A stretch of DNA of 64,000 nucleotides from Marasmius tenuissimus. Taxonomy: Eukaryota > Basidiomycota > Agaricomycetes > Agaricales > Marasmiaceae. Shown piece after piece: positions 56,580-64,000 of the stretch. How positions within the stretch are numbered: the first letter of the stretch is position 1; each line of letters starts with the position of its first letter. The stretch covers positions 186,001 to 250,000 of the forward strand of contig JAQOTA010000046.1 of assembly GCA_029532415.1 (NCBI GenBank), in the 5' to 3' direction. Below the pieces are notes generated by a model. That model searched no databases. It had not been told where the DNA came from and saw only the letters and a program-made list of their open reading frames with translations. The translations under genes and the position numbers were made by a program.

Positions 56580-59070
56580 AGACGAGTTGGCAAGCTGAAA
56601 TTAGGGTTATGTACCTTCTTGATGCTTGCCGCCGCCGAAACCGCCGCATTAGCTGGATTTCCTGGCAATGTGACCTGTTGGTGGCTTCCATCGCCGTTTG
56701 GGGCAGTTGTCCAACGTCCAGCCCTGCTCTGACCAGCAGGAGAAAACTCTCGATCCCGATCTTCACGACGAATGGTGTTGTAACGGTCAAGGATTCGTTG
56801 ACTGAGGGATTGGGTGGTGGGTGATTTGCGAGTGGTTGATGTACGTGTCCTCATTGCGGCCTGTGAAGTCTGATTCTGACGACGAAGATTGACGAGGGCA
56901 TCATAGCTGATGTCTTCGAGGGCTACACGGCCTTTATCAAGCGGTTTCGAGGGCTCATCCGGGAGATTGAGTTTTGCGTACGTTCGCAACCGCCTTATCA
57001 AATGCTTGTACAGCTTCGAAGTCTCGTCCCTGCGCTTCTGCCTCTCCCTCCTCGTCAACATCCGCAAGTTGCTGTCTGTAATCAACAATCAAAAGACCGC
57101 ATATGTTACAAAGACGTCAAACTTACACTTCAATCATTCTTCCAGTGGTCAACGACATCCCAGCGCATAGGAGACCCTTTACCGTCTCTTCCTCCTTCTC
57201 TGTGTAGTTCGGGTGGTGGATAAAATCCTCCTCGCAGTTGAACACTTCATCGAGTCTTCCTTTGGCGTCTTCGTCTTCTCCGTCGTCAGAGCATGCCCCC
57301 TCGTCCCAATCCTCCAACTCCTTCTCCAGTGCGGCGAAGGACAGCAAAGATGACTTGAGCGTTAAGAGTTTTCGTCGCGCCCACTGAAGTTGTTACGTGC
57401 TCATACCCCATAGCCGCACACAGCTCTCAATACCACCCAGCGCTTGTATCGCAATATCTTCGGATCATTTGTGTATTGGATAGGTTCCGAGTACGACCAG
57501 ATTGATTCCGGTAAGGTCGAATTAAGTGTGATATCCTGCTGCCCGGGCTTTTGGATCTGACAGTTTACCACGACAAACAGCAGCACCCATTTGTAACCCG
57601 ACCTTCGGAGCACCATGGATGAAGTTGAGCAAATCGAAATCGTCCCCAATCAGGGCTCAGGTGTCGCCAAAAGCATGCTCGGAAGAGTGAAGTCAGGGTA
57701 TGAGAGGCGAAATGCCGGTGCTGGTGTTCTGGTAGTTACGGTGGATAATGACGAGGAAGATAACCTTCAATGAGGATTCGAGCAGTATCGAGTGCCTCTC
57801 GCGAGAGGCAATATCGCTTGACATCGTACCCTGAGACTGAAAGAAAGGTTTCCTAGTAATTGATAAAGTAACGGGTGCGAAGAACGATCCTAACATGTTC
57901 GTGATGTGAGATTCGGCGATTTTGGAAAGCATCAATGGAGTCTCCGAAGATGAAAAGAAGAACAATGAGCAAGACATGCTCAGGATGAGCGTCGGATATG
58001 TATTCCAGCATGTCTGCTGAGTTTAGACGAGTGGCGGCAGCGTCATCCTGGCGGTCGGGGCATTCATCCGAATGTATATAGACGACCGATCTTCGTGGGC
58101 AACCTCTCGAACGAACTCGTACATGGCCACATAGTTTCCAAAACATAGAAGGCGAGCTCCAGAAGATATGTTGTTTCGAAATGTGTTCAGGGCGTGCTTT
58201 GAGTCCTGAATAACAGCGACTGGCTGACCGTGTATAAATGGCAAACTTGACCGTGACTTCGTTTCCGCGTTCACAGGGACTTGAGATGGTATTCGACGAC
58301 CCGGTCAGCTTGTGAGATGATTCGATGCTGGACTCCCCGCTCGACCTCTGTACCGTCACAGGCAAAAAAGACCACATTGACTTCCTCCCGTATAAGCAAA
58401 CGAACAATCTCGATAGAGTATGAAGTGAGTGTGGTAGCATCTAACGTGCTCAGGATTGCTTTAGCAGCCAGCAAGATGGGAGTAACACCCGGTATACAAG
58501 GGGTCATGACCCATAGTCAATTCTAATCCATGAGTCGTGAATGAATGTATCAGCTGGCCTCGGAAGATGGATGATTACATATCTTCGGCGCCTTTCCGTC
58601 ATCATGACCCTTGAGGACCTTTTCAAGCTCGTCTGGATTCATGACCTTGATTGGCCCGCCGCCCAGGGTCTGAGCCCACTACCAAATGACCCTCCGTGTT
58701 GGAATCATAATACACACGCAACCGTGGCATGAGTTTTGTGTCGTTGCAGCGTAGTGCACACGGCTGGCCTTGGTATGAAATTACTCCTTGATGAGCGCGG
58801 AGCTGTCGAAAGGTCTCGTCACTTATGTCGGATGGAAAGCGCGGCTGTCGAACTTGTTTAATTCTGAAGATACTAAGTAGGAGTTGTGAAATAAGTCATT
58901 TGAATAGACAGACGTACCTCCAGCTACGCTCTAATCTCACAGGAAAGTAGTTATGAAGCCGATATGTCTTTGGACTTGACAACTGAATCAAATGGCATGG
59001 TTCGTCCCACGCTGGAGGATACTGGATACCTTGTAGCCCGACACCACGCTGCTCACGGTCTCTACGGATA
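56580..59070 (-). pseudogene. Degenerate member of a large agaric protein family with D/D/E-like motifs
   Basis: Reading down the minus strand: HLIQLSSPKTYRLHNYFPVR, SDISDETFRQLRAHQGVISY, a frameshifted NPDELEKVLKGHDDGKA, VNVVFFACDGTEVERGVQ, FGNYVAMYEFVREVAHEDR, DRQDDAAATRLNSADMLEYI, LFIFGDSIDAFQNRRISHHE, a TAG at the FINY*ETFL position, YCLSREALDTARILIEG, HSSEHAFGD, DDFDLLNFIHGAPKVG and GYHT, then an acidic part, LYKHLIRRLRTYAKLNLPDE and a tail with GNPANAAVSAAAS. At least five stops or frame changes break it. CDG, FGD and SEHAFG could be the D, D and E of an RNase-H-fold transposase, but that is inference; from memory the family is abundant in agaric genomes as hypothetical proteins. Confidence 0.7.
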
Positions 59071-59138
59071 ACCGACGTTCTTTTACCGCTCGAGAAGCTT
59101 TGGGTCGGGGGTGAAGTTGCCTTCTTTCACCCCCGCAT

Positions 59139-60290
59139 TCAATTCACGTCACGAGCGCGTGTTGCCGTATGACTGATTCCCACGTTCGTAGACTTCTCTT
59201 TCCTTCCAACGACCTCGTTATCCTCCTCCTCATCGCTATCTCCGACTATGCCGTCCTCTTCGCCCGTCTCGTCCTGCTGGAATAGCCGTTTTTTTTCAGT
59301 ACCCTTCCCATCAACATTGCCGTCACCATCATCATCGCCGTCACTTTCAATCGGATTCAGTAGCTCGTCCAAGCCCAACCGTCCACGCGCAACCTCAGAT
59401 TTACGCAAGGAGGGGCTTAACAGCTCGAATAACGCGAAATGAGAATGTGTCTGGATATTTTTGAGGCTGAAGAACAGCTGAGAAGTCGAAATCCGGGAGC
59501 GCGTTCCAAACACTCTCCAAAATGTTGCCCTCAAGCTCTGCCTCTGCCTGTGTCGTTGTGGGTGACTCGGAATGAATAGGCTATGAAGATGATAAGTGTT
59601 TCGTCAACTCTCTTACCATGATCAAAGCATGGTATTCATACTCTGCTAGGTCTAAGAACCATTGAACACGATGGAAGACCTTCATTCGCAGTACCCATAA
59701 CGGATCACTCAGGCTGAATACTGCATGTGCAATAGTATCTACAACGCAAACACCACAACTATATGTTTCATCCTGCAGTCAGTCCATGGTCGAGGGAGTC
59801 ACCGTCAACGGTAACATCCCGCCCCAAAGTATGTTTGAATCATTTTGGGAGTGCGAGGAGGAACCCCGTGGGAGGAGAAAGGTCCTGTGCAAGAGAATCT
59901 CCTACTAACAGTTAAACATGTTGCTCTCTATTGTACAAGCGCACGGTACTCACCGTATACAATGGAGTTGTTCTCAAGATCAACACCCTGCGACCCAGTG
60001 ATTTCTGTCCACGTTGAGAGGGAAATAGAGCCGCCGAATCTTTTTCGTACGTATTTTCGTTGCATATCGTACCAGGCCCTTCTTGTTCAAGTCATTTTCG
60101 TGCGCCGGGCGTAATTGTCCGAGAGAGCGACATTGATGCAATGATGATATCGGAGAGCCCATCTTTGACTAGGCGATCACGGAGGACTTCGAGCATCATG
60201 TCGATGTGGTCGTCTTTCAGCCATGTTGTACTGAGGAGATCCGACGGATCGAGGGTGATAACGGGTTGAACAGCGAATGATAATTTGGAA
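59139..60290 (-). pseudogene. Ulp1-like (C48) cysteine protease, frameshifted
   Basis: Minus strand from about 60290: TTWLKDDHIDMMLEVLRDRL, DGLSDIIIASMSL, then after a frame change RRLYFPLNVDRNHWVAG, which holds the catalytic His. One extra G then shifts the frame to VDLENNSIVYG (catalytic Asp region), followed by an intron-like GTGAGT and GDSLAQ. The catalytic Cys motif TYSCGVCVVDTIAHAVF follows, then FHRVQWFLDLAEYEYHALIM and a Glu/Asp-rich tail (EEDGIVGDSDEEEDNE) to 59139. His, Asp and Cys are all recognisable. Two frame breaks make it a pseudogene. Ulp1 domains act on SUMO-like proteins and are frequent cargo of eukaryotic DNA transposons. Confidence 0.7.
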
Positions 60291-60383
60291 TTCTAGCTGA
60301 TGTTGGCCAGTCGTCTCTTAGCCTCTCCAATTACGGCTCCAGTTCTCGCGTCTTTAACCGCAGCCTCTTTTGCCACCAACCAT

Positions 60384-60819
60384 CTATTTTCCCGCATTCA
60401 TCTCTGCCTGCCTTTTGCTGTCTATGTCGCCTCTACTTATCATGAGCGACAATGAATGTATTGGGAAGCGATCCTGGCCGTCATTGTAATCGGGATTTGA
60501 AATAGACTGGCTTTCATCGAGCATTGCTTGTTCTACATGCTGCACAACTCCTTGGAGAAATTTCTCTGACGGTAGTGGTCTGAAGGTTTGGGGGATTACT
60601 CGCCTCAATCCCGTGAGCGAGCAAATAGCATTGGAATTGAGGGATGAAAGAGCACATCTCGTAGCTGGGCTGATTAGCTAGGATTGGCTCGTGGACAAGA
60701 GATTTATGGTACGTCGCTGCCCGCAGCAATCTACGTAATGACTCGCATGAGGGGACGACGAAGGGACTTCTCTGATTTTGAGACCTTGCCATGTACCATA
60801 TTTGAAACTCGAATACCAA
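60384..60819 (-). other. Weak ORFs upstream of the Ulp1 relic
   Basis: Two overlapping minus frames (60384-60608 and 60514-60819), the second with YHKSLVHEPILANQPSYEMC. Possibly 5' exons of the Ulp1 pseudogene, but no splice was demonstrated. Confidence 0.2.
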
Positions 60820-62745
60820 ATAGTTGCCCTGCTTATGTGGAATTTCCCGCTACTGCTAAGTAGAGGGTTTTACCGGTCCATCAAAAACCGATTCTGCGCA
60901 CCCCACTTTCAGTGAACGTGACTTTTTGCCCACGATATCACGTTCACTCTCACACAGTCACGCGACTTCTGGTCCAGTATTTTTGTCGCGGGTTCGAGTC
61001 ACGTTTGATTGTCGTTCACTGACCAGCATGGTATCCTCGGCCTGTAGGCTGTGATTCGCTAAGCTTCCCTTTTCAGATATTGCTCTCTAGCCTGGCTCAA
61101 CAGTTCAGCCTCGTGCTGTGCCCCTCGCTTTGCTCTCATGGTCGACTTCCTCCTCAATTCAAGTCCATTCCACACAAACAGCTCCGAACTGAATCCAACT
61201 CACAGTGACTCAATTCAATACAATTCAGTCCAAAATTCAAATCAGCTTCATTATGAGTACCTAAATCAAGGATCCAAACTCACTACGGCTTACTCTTTCC
61301 AGAACGTAAAATATTCAACTTAAAGTTCAAAGTCAGGACTCACCTGAATGCACAGTGAAGGGCCCTGCAATCTGCAAGTTTTGCGACTGCTTGGCTAGCT
61401 GCGATTGGTGATACCAACTTCGGGTCTTTAGTCCCCGGTGTCCACCTCTGAAGTTCGAGGATCTTCTTTCAGCTCATCATTTCGCTACCTACGTGAGAAG
61501 TTTTCAATGCGGCCGTATCTTTGAGTCAGCCTCAGTGTTATTTAAGCATGAAGAATGAAATATTTTGGCTTAATTATGTTGACAATCTGGCATTAGTTGG
61601 GGGGTGAGGGGGGCTCCCCCCCTTCCCACTGGGAGGAGCTGGCCAAAGGCCGAGCGACGACCAGTGGGGAGACCCTACTCAGGACTGACTGTCCTCGCCA
61701 CCGTTATCGACTGTTTGGTACTTGGCTGACCTTCTTCCACGCCTATTATACCCAGTCTTAGTCCGTGACTTTATCCTGGTCTGAGGACAATCTTTCCTGG
61801 ATGACGAGGGTCAGAACATTTAAACCTCGCTACAAATCATAGCTGAAGCCTAGCCATGCATATAAATCACGGTGGGCTTGTGTTATTGTCGTGGTTCACA
61901 CTGTGCAGGCTGCGAGTACAAATTCAAGTCTGACATTTCAGGTCGGACCAAGGGTATATGAAAAATATGAGGCAACTGGGCGTAAAGTTGCTCAATCACA
62001 ACAAGTTGCGCCCAATTCTCCCGCCTGGAACGCTGAAGAAAGGCAGTAGCGGGCCCTGCCGCTTGCCGGCCCTGCTTAAATGAAGTATGTAGTAGTCAGA
62101 TGGAAGGGAGTGAAAATTTCGTTCCCACGCGGTAAAACCTACCCTCGAAACCCAATATCAGAAGTTAGGTTCTGTCAAAGTTCAGACTGACTCGAGCTTC
62201 ACTGAAGTTCTCTCCATCATCTTGGCCTCGGCAGTCGCTACTATTATACCGATAAATCACGGATCACGTCCCAGATTATCCATGCTAGCGGTCTTCGGGG
62301 TCACCGACAGCAGAGTTGATGACCTTGATGGTGAATTGATACGCGAGAAGCGCGACCGTCCGGCCTTCCACATCAGTGAGGCCTCGTTGTTCAATAGGCC
62401 TCGTCATTGCACTCGTGGAACTCGTACCCATAGAACTCATCCCTGTAGTCATTACTGGCTGGCAGGCTGGCCGTCAAGCATGGCGCGAGGCGCGATATTC
62501 GACGTCGCCCGCTCTCGCTTCCCCGTCCAGTGCCGGCATCTTTATGAGTGAGGTTGCGGGCTCACTCAGGGACTAGCGTCCAAGGTGCATTCTATACCAC
62601 ACTTTCCTCGCAAAACGGCATCAAGAAGCTGTCCTGCAAGGTGGACAGGGAGAAATCGCTAGCTCAAAACTCATCCCGTCATCAAAGACTTTACATTTGT
62701 AGGAGTTGTACATGTGTGGTTTACAACACAAGCGAATCATTACAT
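60820..62745. other. Gene-poor stretch, no supported gene
   Basis: Short ORFs only. Contains a G/C-run hairpin-like segment near 61600-61660 (GGGGGGTGAGGGGGGCTCCC) and A/T-rich sequence at 61180-61320. A 109-codon plus ORF at 62222-62551 has no motif. Confidence 0.4.
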
Positions 62746-64000
62746 TTACATAGCTTTCTTTCGAAATCTTCGTGGAACAAAAGTATTTAAGGTATTGGGG
62801 TCGTCCCCGTCCGCATTGTGAAGAAAGGCCCTTCCATCAGTCAACACGGGTTTTAGATCCTCCATATCGTGTATGTTGAACGGCGATGTCAATCTGGGCG
62901 ATAGATGAGATTGAACTTCCGGTTCGGTGAACGGAGGAGTGGGACGGAACTTCTTTTCCGCTGCCTCAGACCTGGTGAATTGGATATCCGTACTGATCAA
63001 CATCGACGCACCACTTGTGCTCCTGTCGCGGTTGAGAGGCTGCGCATCTGCGACATTCGTATAGCTTCGAATCGTCTTTTCGGTCAAGGCCGGTTCGTAG
63101 AGAAAGGTCTTGTTGCCTGCCCCATCTACCGGCATGCCTGCATCGGCCTCGACGATTAGATGAGCCAGTGGATGTCCCGATGGCGACAACAAAATCTCCT
63201 CTCCTGAAGTCTCCAAGACGCTCCTGACGGCGTCGTCAAAACTCTCCTGATAATCTCGAGCCCCTGCCATCCTGGCATTCTCAAGCGCTGCTGAACACCT
63301 TTCAAAAGACCCCCCAATCTCACGAAACATCGATTGCATAGCATTGAACATTTCTTGTAATCGATTCTGGTTTGCAGCGAGCACCGCACTGCTATGCGTG
63401 GGGAGAAGAGAGGACGAAGAGGGTCTCGCGAGGACAGCGGCATTTGGTACGGGCCCGGGGAAAGGTGTGGGGGTAGGAGTCGGCGCTAGTGATGCGATGT
63501 GACCTCCCGTTCCGCCCGTGTTGGGAAACAATCCGACAGCCGACGCTACCTGGGAATTCACATTCGTCCCTGATATTTGCGCGGAAGCCGTATCAGGCTT
63601 CCAGAAATGTTGCCTCGCATGGGATCCAGGCTGTGATGAGGCGTGCATCGTTGGAGCCACCCTCTTCCTTGCATTCCACGGGAGGGGCGTCACTGGGGGA
63701 TTGGAAGCAGGCCCAGAGGTCAGGCGCTGATAGGGCACAGGAACAGGACAGGGTGGCATAGGGAGGTTCGGCGTAGGGTCCACTGTGGGGCTCGTCGTCA
63801 AGCCCGAAGTTCCTGAGATTCTTCTTTCCTTCCTTTTCCTTCCTGAAGCTCCCCGACGTGGGGACTATAATGAAAAATGAGCATGGTAATCAACGTAAGA
63901 GTTGTGGAGACATACATCAGGTTGCGGAAGTCTTGACGTTGTTCGAGAGAACGACTCACGCCTGTCCGGCTGCTGTCCCATATGCCCCACGTCAGTAGGA
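62746..64000 (-). CDS. Unknown Pro/Ser/Thr-rich protein, 5' end outside the window
   Basis: One long exon from the acceptor at about 63866 (TTTCATTATAG) to the stop at 62746, preceded by an intron from about 63959 (GTGAGT); the upstream exon continues past the right edge. A start at 63801 would need a TTG codon, and the frame before it is coding-like and basic (GRKRKERRISG). The first 190 residues are low complexity (Pro, Thr, Ser, Ala). A helix with coiled-coil character follows (QNRLQEMFNAMQSMFREIGG, RCSAALENARMAGARD), then ordered-looking segments (SPSGHPLAHLIVEADAGM). No named domain recognised. Confidence 0.55.

Noticed and set aside
62222..62551. 109-codon plus-strand ORF
   Set aside because: No ATG-supported context, motif or splice pattern; composition is like the surrounding non-coding DNA.
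1..64000. CRISPR arrays, bacterial operons or phage genes
   Set aside because: Spliced genes and fungal families throughout; repeats seen are transposon- or minisatellite-type, without spacer structure.

Overview
The window looks like nuclear DNA of a basidiomycete, most likely an agaricomycete. Coding regions are cut by many 45-80 bp GT-AG introns, and the families present are typical of that group: CACTA/Plavaka-like transposase, TET/JBP oxygenase, F-box and MYND proteins of agaric type, a Ty3/gypsy element with an integrase-linked chromodomain, and a Pcl-like cyclin. I cannot name the species. No CRISPR, rRNA or convincing tRNA is seen. All gene models were built by hand splicing of the raw sequence.

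Layout. 1-9.4 kb holds ordinary genes: two paralogous WD40-like proteins with a C-terminal membrane segment (38-1506 and 6119-7884), an unknown 686-aa protein, an unknown 363-aa protein with a tail anchor, and an unknown 290-aa protein. 9.5-15.7 kb is a transposon block: a five-exon transposase of 1318 aa that reads open throughout, a RING-finger gene just upstream of it, and a 105-bp second copy of part of the transposase. 16.2-22.1 kb carries two paralogous MYND-finger proteins (572 and 570 aa). Copies of an unusual modular repeat lie between and around them (18.6-19.9 kb, 22.3-23.2 kb, and again at 30.5-31.6 kb). 23.5-27.8 kb carries a complete TET/JBP-type 2-oxoglutarate/Fe(II) oxygenase gene followed by a multi-exon gene ending in a RING-like eight-cysteine cluster. 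An F-box protein (29.1-30.4 kb) and a solo GIY-YIG/T5orf172 protein (33.2-33.7 kb) follow.

34.5-49.7 kb is a nested transposon graveyard. A broken minus-strand Ty3/gypsy pol (protease, RT, RNase H, integrase, chromodomain) has been split twice. A 1575-bp element with 60-bp inverted repeats and a TTA target duplication sits inside RT. A 1094-bp element with about 60-bp imperfect inverted repeats and a 7-bp duplication sits after the integrase core. Beyond it lie a degenerate minisatellite, a 490-codon ORF of unknown kind, an IS630/Tc1-like DDE transposase gene and a 269-bp MITE. 51.6-53.5 kb is a conserved-type cyclin gene. 54.3-60.3 kb is decayed mobile DNA: an inverted-repeat-bounded CTGAC-rich stretch, then a pseudogene of a large agaric protein family with D/D/E-like motifs, next to a frameshifted Ulp1-like protease pseudogene. 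The right edge holds part of an unknown Pro/Ser/Thr-rich protein.

The most interesting single gene is the TET/JBP oxygenase: every catalytic residue is present. Fungal TET/JBP genes are known to have expanded together with DNA transposons, and this window also holds a CACTA/Plavaka-like transposase, an Ulp1 relic and several non-autonomous TIR elements.
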